A stretch of DNA of 28,966 nt from CAZZKE01 sp964655005 (GCA_964655005.1 CAZZKE010000038.1:1-28966), one strand, 5' to 3'. Counted from the first letter of the stretch, positions 7,621 to 18,300 are shown. Numbers and translations are program-made. The notes: a model not told the origin generated them from the sequence alone.

Positions 7621-8616
7621 ATGCAGATTACAATAAACGGTGAAATCAGGGATTTCGAAGCGGCGCTGAGCATCGAACAGCTGCTCGGTCGGATGGGGGT
7701 TGACCGGCGCAAGGTGGCGGTCGAACGAAACCTCGAAATAGTCGCTAAATCGACATACGGCGAAACTAACCTGAACGATGGCGACAGGCTGGAAATTGTC
7801 CATTTTATCGGCGGCGGGGCGCCGGATGGGGCCGGGCAGGGCAAGGACGAAGATGTGCTGGAGATCGCCGGGCGGCGGTTGACGTCACGGCTGATCGTCG
7901 GCACCGGCAAATATGCCGATTATCAACAAAACCGGCTGGCCGTCGAGGCTTCGGGGGCCGAGATGGTCACCGTCGCGGTGCGCCGGGTCAATCTTACCGA
8001 TCCCGACCAGCCCATGCTGGTGGATTATGTATCGCCCGACAAATACATCTATCTGCCCAACACGGCAGGCTGTTTCACCAAGGAAGACGCCCTTCGGACC
8101 CTGCGTCTGGCGCGCGAGGCCGGCGGCTGGGATTTGGTCAAGCTGGAGGTCCTGGGCGATCAAAAAAGCCTGTATCCGAGGATGATTCAGACCCTGGAAG
8201 CCGCCGAGGCGCTGATCGCCGATGATTTCAAGGTGATGGTTTACTGTTCCGACGATCCTATTTTGGCCAAGGAACTGGAAGATATGGGCTGTGTCGCCAT
8301 TATGCCGCTGGGCGCCCCCATCGGTTCCGGGCTGGGTATCCAGAATCCGGTCAATATCCGCCTGATCGTCGAACAGTCAAAGGTGCCGGTGATTGTCGAT
8401 GCCGGCGTCGGCACGGCGTCGGATGCGACGGTGGCCATGGAACTGGGCTGCGACGGGGTGCTGATGAATACCGCCATCGCCGGGGCGCAAGACCCGGTGC
8501 GGATGGCGCGGGCCATGAAATATGCGGTCAAGGCCGGTCGCGACGCCTATCTGGCCGGTCGTATGGCGAAGAAAATGTACGCCGACCCGTCTTCACCGCT
8601 GGCCGGGCTGATATAA
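7621..8616 (+). CDS. thiSG: Fused sulfur carrier ThiS and thiazole synthase ThiG
   Basis: This makes the thiazole phosphate half of thiamine. Residues 1-66 are ThiS (MQITINGE start, VAVERNLEIV, DGDRLEIVHFIGGG), and residues about 78-331 are ThiG (LIVGTGKY, VTVAVRR, LPNTAGC, Schiff-base lysine 174 in LVKLEVLGD, APIGSGLGI, VDAGVGTASD, MNTAIAGA). Free ThiS must end in a Gly-Gly that becomes a thiocarboxylate; here the glycines (64-66) are internal, joined to ThiG by a short Gly/Asp-rich linker. Fusions like this are annotated in other Proteobacteria. Upstream in-frame starts exist (7504, 7594), but 7621 matches ThiS, with AAGGAA about 11 bases before. No TPP riboswitch is visible upstream. Confidence 0.93.
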   Translation: MQITINGEIRDFEAALSIEQLLGRMGVDRRKVAVERNLEIVAKSTYGETNLNDGDRLEIVHFIGGGAPDGAGQGKDEDVLEIAGRRLTSRLIVGTGKYADYQQNRLAVEASGAEMVTVAVRRVNLTDPDQPMLVDYVSPDKYIYLPNTAGCFTKEDALRTLRLAREAGGWDLVKLEVLGDQKSLYPRMIQTLEAAEALIADDFKVMVYCSDDPILAKELEDMGCVAIMPLGAPIGSGLGIQNPVNIRLIVEQSKVPVIVDAGVGTASDATVAMELGCDGVLMNTAIAGAQDPVRMARAMKYAVKAGRDAYLAGRMAKKMYADPSSPLAGLI

Positions 8617-8670
8617 TACCAAGGAGCACTGATAAAGACCCATTGAGATTCTCTCAGTGCTCCTTGGTAT
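8616..8670. repeat. 17-bp perfect inverted repeat between convergent thiSG and helicase genes
   Basis: The arm ATACCAAGGAGCACTGA (8616-8632) is repeated exactly as its reverse complement at 8654-8670 around a 21-base loop. The left arm begins at the last base of the thiSG TAA, and the right arm ends 4 bases before the helicase stop. It may serve as a bidirectional terminator, although no clean T tract follows on either strand. Its length and perfection look more like a dispersed palindromic element. I see no second copy in this window. Confidence 0.8.
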
Positions 8671-8674
8671 AAGG

Positions 8675-10087
<1,413 letters not shown>

Positions 10088-10209
10088 ATGGTTCCAGGTC
10101 GGCGGCGCGGTTAATTTGCGCCGGTACTTCCATTACTTTTGGTTCAGGAAAGGCGGATATTAGGCTTTCCGCGCCTCGAGTCAATGCCGTGGTGCGATTC
10201 ATTGAAGCT

Positions 10210-11439
10210 TTATGAGCCGTCCTCTGCCGAGGAGTCGTGCAGACAGCGGGTCGGGAAGCCGGCTTGTTTCAATTTGCCGGTGATTTCATCGACATGGCGG
10301 CTATCCATTGTTTCGACCACCACATCGACATCGGCCTGTTTGACCGGCACGTCGTAGAACATGCGCTGGTGATAAACCTCGACAATATTGCCGCCGCTTT
10401 TGCCGATCAGTCCGCACACCTTGGCCAGGACACCCGGGGCATCGGTGATGCCGATGCGCAGACGCACCAGACGGCCTTCCCGGACCAGCCCGCGCAACAG
10501 GATGGACGATAGCAGACGGGAATCTATGTTGCCGCCGGAGACGATAATTCCGACCTTTTTCCCGATGTATTTTTCCGGATCATCGATCAGAGCGGCCAGG
10601 GTCGCGGCGCCGGCCCCTTCGACCACCAGACGCTGCACCTCAAGATAGGTCTGGATGCTTTTTTCAAGCGACGCTTCACTGACCAGGATATATTCCGATA
10701 CCAGTTCCTCGATGATTGGGCGGGTGATATCGCCGGGGGTCTTGACGGCTATGCCCTCGGCCACGGTTTGCCCGCCGCATTTGTCGGCAACCCCCGCTAT
10801 GGCGTTTTTCATGGACGGATAATTTTTCGCTTCGACGCCGATGACGGTTATGTCGGGCTTAAGGGCCTTGGCGGCGATTGCGCTGCCGGCGATCAGGCCG
10901 CCGCCGCCGATGGGAACCAGCAGGATGTCCAGGTCGGGATGATCGCTCAGCATCTCCAGGCCGACGGTGCCCTGACCGATAACAATCTTTTCGTCGTCAT
11001 AGGGATGTATGAACTGTTTGCCGGTCTTTTCGGCGAAGGCTGTCGCGGCTTCCCTGGCTTCCGACAGGCCCTCGCCGGACAGTACGACCCGGGAATCCAG
11101 GTCTTCGGTGCGCCGTACCTTGGTGAACGGGGTTCCTACCGGCATGTAAATAGTCGCCGGGATGCCCAGGTTACGGGCGTGAAAGGCCACGCCCTGGGCA
11201 TGGTTGCCGGCCGATGCGGCGACCACGCCGGCTTTCCTGGCGTCCGCATCCAGACTAAGCAGCTTGACCAGTGCGCCACGGGGTTTAAAGGACGACGTGT
11301 GCTGCAGGTTTTCCAGCTTCAGGAAAATATCGAAACCGAGTATGCGGGACAGCGGTTCCGAACGGAACGAAGGGGTGCGCAGGACATGCCCCTCGATCAG
11401 GCCGGCGGCGGCCTTGATGTCTTCGAAGGTGATGCGCAT
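10210..11439 (-). CDS. ilvA: Threonine ammonia-lyase (threonine dehydratase) with C-terminal ACT-like domain
   Basis: This PLP enzyme converts threonine to 2-oxobutyrate and ammonia, feeding isoleucine synthesis or propionyl-CoA formation. The 409-residue protein has HTSSFKPRGAL with the PLP lysine at 52, SAGNHAQGVAFHA near 77-89, and the phosphate-binding loop GGGGLIAG (178-185). A single regulatory domain at about 323-400 (LRIGITDAPGVLAKVCGLIG onwards) is ACT-like, so the protein matches the shorter ACT-bearing class and not the long IlvA with two such domains. A serine or hydroxyaspartate lyase of the same fold cannot be excluded. Its start is only 4 bases after the CoA-transferase stop, so the two are one operon. 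Confidence 0.88.
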   Translation of the reverse strand: MRITFEDIKAAAGLIEGHVLRTPSFRSEPLSRILGFDIFLKLENLQHTSSFKPRGALVKLLSLDADARKAGVVAASAGNHAQGVAFHARNLGIPATIYMPVGTPFTKVRRTEDLDSRVVLSGEGLSEAREAATAFAEKTGKQFIHPYDDEKIVIGQGTVGLEMLSDHPDLDILLVPIGGGGLIAGSAIAAKALKPDITVIGVEAKNYPSMKNAIAGVADKCGGQTVAEGIAVKTPGDITRPIIEELVSEYILVSEASLEKSIQTYLEVQRLVVEGAGAATLAALIDDPEKYIGKKVGIIVSGGNIDSRLLSSILLRGLVREGRLVRLRIGITDAPGVLAKVCGLIGKSGGNIVEVYHQRMFYDVPVKQADVDVVVETMDSRHVDEITGKLKQAGFPTRCLHDSSAEDGS

Positions 11440-11443
11440 TGCA

Positions 11444-12619
11444 TTATTCCCCTGTCGTTGACCCGAGGCCGGAAATTATCCCGTCGCGGTCCGCATCCAG
11501 TTCGGGCGCGGGATCACGAACCGATGAATCATCAAACGCCGACATCTTTATAGGGTTTCCAGCCATTTTCAAGGGGCCGGCTACAGGGTCAATGGCGGTT
11601 ACCACCATATTGCGGGCGATGACCTGGGGGTCGGCCATGACCTGCCCGACATCGTTGATCGGTCCGGACGGCACCCCGGCCCGTTCAAGAACGCCAAGCC
11701 AATACCCGGCCGGGCGACCGGCCAGGGAGTTTTCCAGTTCGTCCTTAAGGGCGGCCTGATGCCGGCAGCGTTTGGCGTTATCCGCGAACAACGGGTTGCT
11801 AATCAGGTCGGGCCGGTCGATGGCGGTGCATAATCTGGCGAACAATCCGTCATTTCCGGCGGCGATGACAAAATGCCCGTCGGCGGCCCTGAAGGCGTCA
11901 AACGGCGTGATCGACGGATGGCGCGCCCCGATTGGTCCGGGCAGGTCGCCGGTCGCGGCATAGCGGGCGATGGCGTTTTCCAGGATCGCCACCTGACAGT
12001 CGAGCATGGCGACGTCGATCTTCATGGCTTCACCGGTGGTCTGGCGATGATAAAGCGCGGCATTGATCCCGACCGTGGTAAACAGCCCCGCCGTCAGGTC
12101 GCCGATTGAGGTGCCGACGCGGGTCGGATCGCTGCCGGTGTGGCCGGTCAGGCTCATGACGCCGCCCATGCCCTGGACCACCAGATCATAAGCCGGCCGT
12201 TTCGAATACGGACCGGAATGCCCGAAACCCGACGCCGCAGCATAGATTAATCCGGGATAGGCACGGTGCAGCCTGTCCCAGCCGAAACCGAGCTTCTCCA
12301 TGGTTCCGGGGCGGAAGTTTTCAACCACGACATCGGCGGTTTCCAGCAATCGTTCGAGTATTTCCTTGTCGGTTTTTTGCTTCAGATCAAGCGCGATACT
12401 TTCCTTGCCCCGGTTAAGCGACATGAAATAGGCCGACTTGGCGCCCCTAGGGGTCTCGATGAAAGGACCGAAATGGCGCGCGTCATCGCCGCTTTCGGGA
12501 ACCTCGACCTTTATCACCCGGGCGCCCAGGTCGGCCAGCATCATGGTGCAGTAGGGGCCGGCCAGGACCCTGGTCAGGTCGATCACCGTAATTCCGCTCA
12601 GGGGACCTTTTTCAGGCAT
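11444..12619 (-). CDS. CaiB/BaiF-family (class III) CoA-transferase
   Basis: Class III transferases move CoA between carboxylic acids through an aspartyl-CoA anhydride. This 391-residue protein shows the family features: VIDLTRVLAGPYCTMMLADLGARVIKVE (12-39, split by no gap), SLNRGKESIALDL, VVENFRPGTMEKLG, and the catalytic aspartate, probably D174 in TSIGDLTAGLF. The substrate pair cannot be read from sequence; relatives act on oxalate, carnitine, succinate, mesaconate and others. It is transcribed with the threonine ammonia-lyase and diverges from an alpha/beta hydrolase, which suggests a small catabolic unit, but this is inference. Confidence 0.9.
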   Translation of the reverse strand: MPEKGPLSGITVIDLTRVLAGPYCTMMLADLGARVIKVEVPESGDDARHFGPFIETPRGAKSAYFMSLNRGKESIALDLKQKTDKEILERLLETADVVVENFRPGTMEKLGFGWDRLHRAYPGLIYAAASGFGHSGPYSKRPAYDLVVQGMGGVMSLTGHTGSDPTRVGTSIGDLTAGLFTTVGINAALYHRQTTGEAMKIDVAMLDCQVAILENAIARYAATGDLPGPIGARHPSITPFDAFRAADGHFVIAAGNDGLFARLCTAIDRPDLISNPLFADNAKRCRHQAALKDELENSLAGRPAGYWLGVLERAGVPSGPINDVGQVMADPQVIARNMVVTAIDPVAGPLKMAGNPIKMSAFDDSSVRDPAPELDADRDGIISGLGSTTGE

Positions 12620-12665
12620 ACATCGTTTTCCTTGCCGTTATAATATTGATGACCATGGAACACAG

Positions 12666-12682
12666 ATTAAGGCATCCTTAAT
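12666..12682 (+). promoter_or_regulatory. Perfect 7-bp inverted repeat covering the Shine-Dalgarno and start codon of the hydrolase gene
   Basis: ATTAAGG (12666-12672) and CCTTAAT (12676-12682) are exact reverse complements around a 3-base loop. The left arm contains the only Shine-Dalgarno-like bases (AAGG) and the right arm contains the first two bases of ATG 12681. In RNA this would hide the start site. It may equally be a DNA operator. An 8-codon open frame (ATG 12655 to TAA 12679-12681) overlaps the start as TAATG and begins with the same ATGGAACACA as the real gene. Confidence 0.5.
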
Positions 12683-13541
12683 GGAACACAAGGAAAGCGG
12701 GTTTCTCGGCCTGGGGCCGCACGGCTTCCACCGCATAGCCTATACTCAATGGGGAAACGGCCACAACAACCGGGTCGTTGTCTGCGTTCACGGGGTGACC
12801 CGCAACGGTCGGGATTTCGACTATCTGGCGCGGGACCTTTGCGATGATTATCGCGTCGCCTGCCCGGATCTTGCCGGGCGCGGGCACAGCCACTGGCTGA
12901 TCGATCCGGATGACTATACCCTGCCGGTCTATATCGCCGATATGGCGGCGATGATTGCCCGCCTGGGCGTCGAACGGGTCGATTGGGTCGGGACGTCGCT
13001 GGGCGGGTTGATCGGGATGGCGCTGGCGGCGCAGCCCAACTCGCCGATTAATTCGCTGGTGATAAACGATATCGGGCCTTTCGTGCCCTGCCAGGCGCTA
13101 AAACCGATCGCCGATTATATATCCAGAGAACAGCCGTTCGACGACTTTGACGGGTTGAAAAAATACCTTATGGAGGTCCACGCAACCTTCGGCAAACTGA
13201 CCGATCAACAATGGGATCATCTGGCCCGCCACAGCGGTCGCCGCAATGAAGACGGTTCCTGGCGTCTGCACTACGATCCGGCGATAGCGGTTAATTTCAG
13301 AAAATCGGCCGCCGAAGATATCGATCTGTGGCAGCTTTGGCAGGAAATTGATTGTCCGGTGCTGATCCTGCGCGGCGAGGACTCCCGGATTTTGCCGCGC
13401 CCGGTCGCCGAGGAAATGATTGAACGCGGTCCGGCCGCCGATCTGGTTGAATTTCCCGGCGTCGGTCACGCGCCGGCGCTGATGGATGAAATCCAGATAG
13501 ACACCATACGCCACTGGCTGATGGCCAAAGGGCAGGAATAA
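12681..13541 (+). CDS. Alpha/beta-fold hydrolase
   Basis: This 286-residue soluble protein has the alpha/beta hydrolase fold with a full predicted catalytic triad: serine 106 in the nucleophile elbow GTSLGG, aspartate 234 in ILRGEDSRIL, and histidine 263 in GVGHAPAL. The oxyanion region is VCVHGVTRNGRDF and the strand 4 block is CPDLAGRGHS. There is no signal peptide, so it is probably cytoplasmic. The substrate is unknown; esterases, lactonases and C-C bond hydrolases share this pattern. It diverges from the CoA-transferase gene and starts inside an unusual hairpin. A TATAAT at 12639-12644 may be part of its promoter, but no good -35 is seen. Confidence 0.88.
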   Translation: MEHKESGFLGLGPHGFHRIAYTQWGNGHNNRVVVCVHGVTRNGRDFDYLARDLCDDYRVACPDLAGRGHSHWLIDPDDYTLPVYIADMAAMIARLGVERVDWVGTSLGGLIGMALAAQPNSPINSLVINDIGPFVPCQALKPIADYISREQPFDDFDGLKKYLMEVHATFGKLTDQQWDHLARHSGRRNEDGSWRLHYDPAIAVNFRKSAAEDIDLWQLWQEIDCPVLILRGEDSRILPRPVAEEMIERGPAADLVEFPGVGHAPALMDEIQIDTIRHWLMAKGQE

Positions 13542-13661
13542 AACAATCCCTTGGGAACGGAAACGGCGGCACCATATAAACTTCTGTTAGGAAAGGCCGA
13601 AACAGTTATATATATTAATACAGCCGTTTTCGGTAGGGTCCAATAGCTGGAGATTTGAGAG

Positions 13662-14150
13662 ATGAGCCAGGCTGTCGCGACGACAAGCAATCATGATCTG
13701 GACGCCATCCATGGCGACGATCTTGAAAATTACGTTACCTTTATCGTCAAGGAACAGTTGTTCGGTATACCCGTTCTGAAAGTCCAGGACATCCTGACTC
13801 CCGACCGAATCGCCTCTATTCCCCTGGCGCCGCCGGAGGTTACCGGCGCCATTAACCTGCGGGGGCGAATCGTTACGGTGCTTGATGTCCGGGTTCGCCT
13901 GGGCCTGGAAAGGAAAGAATCGGTCAAGGAAAGCATGGGCGTCACGGTAGAGCATCAGCATGAGCTGTATACCCTGCTGGTCGACAAGGTCGGCGACGTC
14001 ATTGGCCTGGAAAGCGACCTGTATGAAAACAACCCGAGCACGCTTGACCCGGTGTGGCGTGATTTCGCTTCCGGCGTATTCCGCCTTGAGGGGCAAATCA
14101 TGGTCGTTCTCGATGTCGAACGGTTGCTTGATCTGCAATCGTCCGAATAG
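13662..14150 (+). CDS. cheW: CheW-type chemotaxis coupling protein
   Basis: CheW links methyl-accepting receptors to the kinase CheA. The 162-residue product has one CheW domain over almost its full length, with YVTFIVKEQLFGIPVLKVQD, RIASIPLAPPEVTGAINLRG, VTVLDVRVRLGL, HELYTLLVDKVGDVIGL and GVFRLEGQIMVVLDVERLL. The block near VTGAINLRGRIV is the strongest signature. GGAG sits about 10 bases before ATG 13662. No cheA, cheY, receptor or flagellar operon is beside it; it lies alone between the hydrolase and the convergent hemB, whose stop is 9 bases away. It may therefore act with distant chemotaxis genes. Confidence 0.93.
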   Translation: MSQAVATTSNHDLDAIHGDDLENYVTFIVKEQLFGIPVLKVQDILTPDRIASIPLAPPEVTGAINLRGRIVTVLDVRVRLGLERKESVKESMGVTVEHQHELYTLLVDKVGDVIGLESDLYENNPSTLDPVWRDFASGVFRLEGQIMVVLDVERLLDLQSSE

Positions 14151-14159
14151 GCTTGCCGA

Positions 14160-15170
14160 TTATCTATCCAGCAACCTGGCCGCCTCGACGGCAAGATAGG
14201 TCAATATGCCATCCGCGCCGGCGCGCTTGAAGGCAATCAGGCTTTCCAGGATAACCTTGTCGTTATCCAGCCAGCCGTTGTCGGCGGCGGCCTTTAACAT
14301 GGCGTATTCGCCGCTGACCTGATAGGCAAAGGTCGGCGCCCCGAAGGCGTCCTTGACCCGCCTGAGGATATCCAGATAGGGCATCCCCGGTTTGACCATG
14401 ACCATGTCGGCGCCTTCGGTTAAATCCATGGCCACTTCACGCAGTGCCTCGTCGGAATTGGCCGGGTCCATCTGATAGGTCTTCTTGTCGCCTTTCAGCG
14501 CACTATCGGCCCCGACGGCGTCGCGGAACGGCCCGTAAAAGGCCGAGGCGTATTTCGCCGCATAGGACATGATGCGGACATCTTCGTAACCTTCGTCGTC
14601 CAGCGCCCTGCGGATAGCGCCGATGCGCCCGTCCATCATGTCCGAAGGGGCGATGATGTCGCATCCGGCGGCGGCCTGGACAATCGCTTGCCGGCACAGG
14701 ATTTCGACCGTCTCGTCGTTTACGATGACGCCGTTCCTGACAATGCCGTCGTGGCCGTCGCTGTTGTAGGGGTCAAGCGCCACATCGCAGACGACGCCGA
14801 TATCGGGAAATGCCTCTTTCAATGCGCCGGTGGCCCGACAGACCAGATTGTCCGGGTTCATTGCTTCCGCCGCATCGGGAGTCTTGAGCGCCGGGTCGGT
14901 GCTGGGAAACAGGGCCATGGCGGGGATGCCCAGGCTTTTGGCCTCGGCGGCGGCGGTCGGCAGCAAATCGACCGATAACCTCTCGACTCCCGGCATGGAG
15001 GGCACGGGTTGGCGGACGTTTTTGCCGCCGGTTATGAATACCGGCCAGATAAGGTCATCGACCGAAAGTTTGTTTTCGGCGGTCAGTCGCCGCGAGAAAT
15101 CATCCCCCCGGTTACGTCGAAGGCGGGTCGAAGGGTAGCTGCCAAGCCCGTACTGATTGTTTAAGGCCAC
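14160..15170 (-). CDS. hemB: Delta-aminolevulinic acid dehydratase (porphobilinogen synthase)
   Basis: HemB condenses two 5-aminolevulinate molecules to porphobilinogen for heme, corrin and other tetrapyrroles. The 336-residue product has both catalytic lysines: K206 in MSYAAKYASAFYGPF and K260 in MVMVKPGMPYLDI. The metal loop reads DVALDPYNSDGHDG (129-142), with aspartates where zinc enzymes have a three-cysteine site, so this is the magnesium-type enzyme usual in Alphaproteobacteria. IMPSDMMDG-type block reads APSDMMDGRIGAIR. It converges on cheW and diverges from icmF. Heme and cobalamin share this step, and two B12 enzymes are encoded in the same window. Confidence 0.97.
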   Translation of the reverse strand: MALNNQYGLGSYPSTRLRRNRGDDFSRRLTAENKLSVDDLIWPVFITGGKNVRQPVPSMPGVERLSVDLLPTAAAEAKSLGIPAMALFPSTDPALKTPDAAEAMNPDNLVCRATGALKEAFPDIGVVCDVALDPYNSDGHDGIVRNGVIVNDETVEILCRQAIVQAAAGCDIIAPSDMMDGRIGAIRRALDDEGYEDVRIMSYAAKYASAFYGPFRDAVGADSALKGDKKTYQMDPANSDEALREVAMDLTEGADMVMVKPGMPYLDILRRVKDAFGAPTFAYQVSGEYAMLKAAADNGWLDNDKVILESLIAFKRAGADGILTYLAVEAARLLDR

Positions 15171-15294
15171 GTCGTTCCGCTTTCCTGTCAGTTATTCGAA
15201 CCGCCTGGAAAATAACATCGAAACGGCCAAGAACCACAGCAAAATCAATTCGGCGCGCCGAATGTGGATATGATGACTTTACGGCTGCCGGTAA

Positions 15295-15327
15295 TTGCCT
15301 TACGTTTACGTTAACGTAAAGCATAAT
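15295..15327 (+). promoter_or_regulatory. Perfect 16-bp palindrome in the icmF promoter region
   Basis: TTTACGTTAACGTAAA at 15305-15320 is its own reverse complement. It sits between TTGCCT (15295-15300) and CATAAT (15322-15327), a possible -35/-10 pair with a long 21-base spacer, which is the geometry of promoters controlled by MerR-family activators. From memory it resembles sites described for LiuR, a MerR-type regulator of branched-chain amino acid breakdown. The start codon of icmF is 37 bases past the palindrome. The regulator identity is a guess; the palindrome itself is plain. Confidence 0.6.
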
Positions 15328-15356
15328 AATTCCGTCAAAATACAAGGAGCGAGCGC

Positions 15357-18300
15357 GTGCTTGATGAAAGCGCCACCGGTCAGACGATAGGAAATATCCC
15401 TGAAAACACCGTGCCGCCGCGCTTCGTCACGGCGGCGGCGCTGTTCGACGGCCATGATGCGGCGATCAATATCATGCGGCGCATTTTACAGTCCGCCGGG
15501 GCCGAAGTTATTCACCTGGGCCATAACCGTTCCGTCGAAGACGTGGTGCGGGCGGCCATCGAAGAAGACGCCGACGCCATCGCCATCAGTTCCTATCAGG
15601 GCGGGCATGTGGAATATTTCAAATACATGATCGATCTTCTGCGGCGGCACGGGCGATCGGAAATTCTGGTTTTCGGCGGCGGTGGCGGGGTTATTACGCC
15701 GGACGAAATGAAGGAACTGCATGATTACGGCGTCCGCCGCCTGTATTCGCCTGAAGACGGTCGCCTGATGGGGCTGCAAGGGCTGATCGATGATATGATG
15801 GCCAGCGTCAAGGCGGCGCCGAAAAAGAAAATTCCGGTCATCGCGGATGGCTTCAAGGCGACCGACCACGCCCTTCTGGGGCGATTGATTTCCTTGATCG
15901 AGACCGGTGCGCTGCCGGCGGAAATGGCCGATTATATCCACAGGCGGGCCGCCGACAACGGCGAAACCCCGGTGCTGGGCATTACCGGCACCGGCGGGGC
16001 CGGCAAGTCATCCCTGACCGACGAGGTTATTCGCCGGTTTCACCTGTATTCGGGTGCTCCTTCAATCGCCGTTATCGCCATCGATCCATCCCGTCGCAAG
16101 ACCGGTGGCGCGCTGTTGGGAGACCGCATCCGCATGAATTCCCTAAACGGCGGTAATGTATTCATGCGTTCGGTCGGCACCCGGGGGGCCGGCAGCGAGG
16201 TGCCATCCCATATCCCGCAAATGATCGAAGTCTGCAAGGCGGCGGGGTTTGAACTGGTCATCATCGAGACCCCGGGGATCGGCCAGGGCGATGCCGGGAT
16301 AGCGCCTTTAAGCGATGTCTCGCTTTATGTCATGACGCCGGAATTCGGCGCCGCCAGCCAGCTCGAAAAAATCGATATGCTGGATTTCGCCGATTTGATC
16401 GCGGTCAATAAACTGGACCGCAAGGGCGCCCTGGACGCCATCCGCGATGTCCGCAAACAGGTTCAGCGCAACCGTCGGGAATTCGATGCCAAGGCGGAAG
16501 ACATGCCGGTCTACGGCACCATCGCTTCCAGATTTAACGACCACGGAATAACAGCGCTTTATCAAGGGCTTGTAAAATTATTCTTAAGTAAAAATTTCAC
16601 CAATATCGAGTGCCTGATCGAACCGGTTGCGGGCAAGGTTTCGGATTCGGGCGAGGCCATCGTGCCGCCGGAACGCCAGCGCTATCTATCGGCGATTACC
16701 GAAACCATCCGCGATTATAACAAGACCATCGTCGAACAGTCCGGGATCGCCCGCCAGCACCAGCAATTACTGGCTGCCAGACGGATGCTGAAGCAAGTTG
16801 GTGGGGCGACGGAAGAATTGACACCCCTGATCGCCGCCCGCCTGGAAGCCCTGGACCCGCGCTGCCGCAAGCTGCTGAAGAACTGGCCAAAAGTGAAGGA
16901 CAGCTACGGCGGCGACGAGATCGTGACCAGGGTCCGGGACCGGGAAATTCGTACCGTGCTGAACCGCGAAACCCTGTCGGGCAACAAGATTTCCAGGGTC
17001 TCCTTGCCGCAATATCAGGACGATGGTGAATTGCTGCGATGGTTGCTGAAGGAAAATCTGCCCGGTTATTTCCCTTATACGGCGGGTGTTTTTCCGTTCA
17101 AGCGGACAAACGAAGACCCGACCCGGATGTTCGCCGGCGAAGGCGACGCCAAACGCACCAACGAGCGTTTCAAGTATTTATCGCGGCATTCCGAAGCCAA
17201 GCGCCTGTCGACGGCGTTTGATTCCGTTACCCTGTATGGCAATGACCCGGACAAAAGGCCCGATATTTACGGTAAAATCGGTAATTCCGGGGTTTCCATC
17301 GCTACCCTGGACGATATGAAGGATCTCTACGACGGCTTCGATCTGTGCGATCCCGCGACGTCCGTATCGATGACCATCAACGGCCCGGCGCCGACCATCC
17401 TGGCGATGTTCATCAATACCGCCATCGATCAGCGTCTGGACCGTTTCCGCACCGATAACGGCAGGCGGCCATCGCCCGACGAAACCGCCGAAATCCGCGC
17501 CTGGGTCCATGAAAATGTCCGTGGTACGGTTCAGGCCGATATATTGAAGGAAGATCAGGGCCAGAATACCTGCATATTTTCGACCGAATTCGCGCTCAAG
17601 ATGATGGCCGATATCCAAAGCTATTTTATCGACCACCGCGTCCGGAATTTTTATTCCGTATCCATTTCCGGCTATCATATCGCCGAGGCCGGCGCCAACC
17701 CGATCACCCAACTGGCCTTTACCCTGGCCAATGGTTTCACGTTCGTCGAAACCTATCTGGCCCGCGGCATGGATATCGATGACTTCGCGCCCAATCTGTC
17801 GTTTTTTTTCTCCAACGGGATGGACCCGGAATATTCGGTGATGGGGCGGGTCGCCCGGCGCATCTGGGCGACCGCCATGCGCTTCCGCTATGGCGCGAAC
17901 GAACGCTCGCAGAAACTGAAATACCATATCCAGACCTCGGGCCGTTCCCTGCACGCCCAGGAGATGGATTTCAACGATATCCGGACCACCCTGCAAGCGT
18001 TGATCGGCATCTACGACAATTGTAACTCCCTGCACACCAACGCCCATGACGAAGCCTTCACCACGCCGACCGAAGACAGCGTGCGCCGGGCGTTGGCCAT
18101 TCAAATGATAATCAATCGTGAATGGGGAATGGCGATGAATGAAAACCCCAATCAGGGGGCGTTCATCATCGACGAACTGACGGATCTGGTCGAGGCGTCG
18201 GTTTTGCGGGAATTCGAGCGAATATCCGAACGCGGCGGGGTCCTGGGGGCCATGGAAACCGGTTATCAGCGCGGCAAAATTCAAGACGAATCGCTCTATT

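Noticed and set aside
7477..7803. Extended N-terminus for aroQ, reaching into thiS
   Set aside because: The extra 109 residues do not look like any dehydroquinase and lie antisense to thiS; type II enzymes are about 145 residues.
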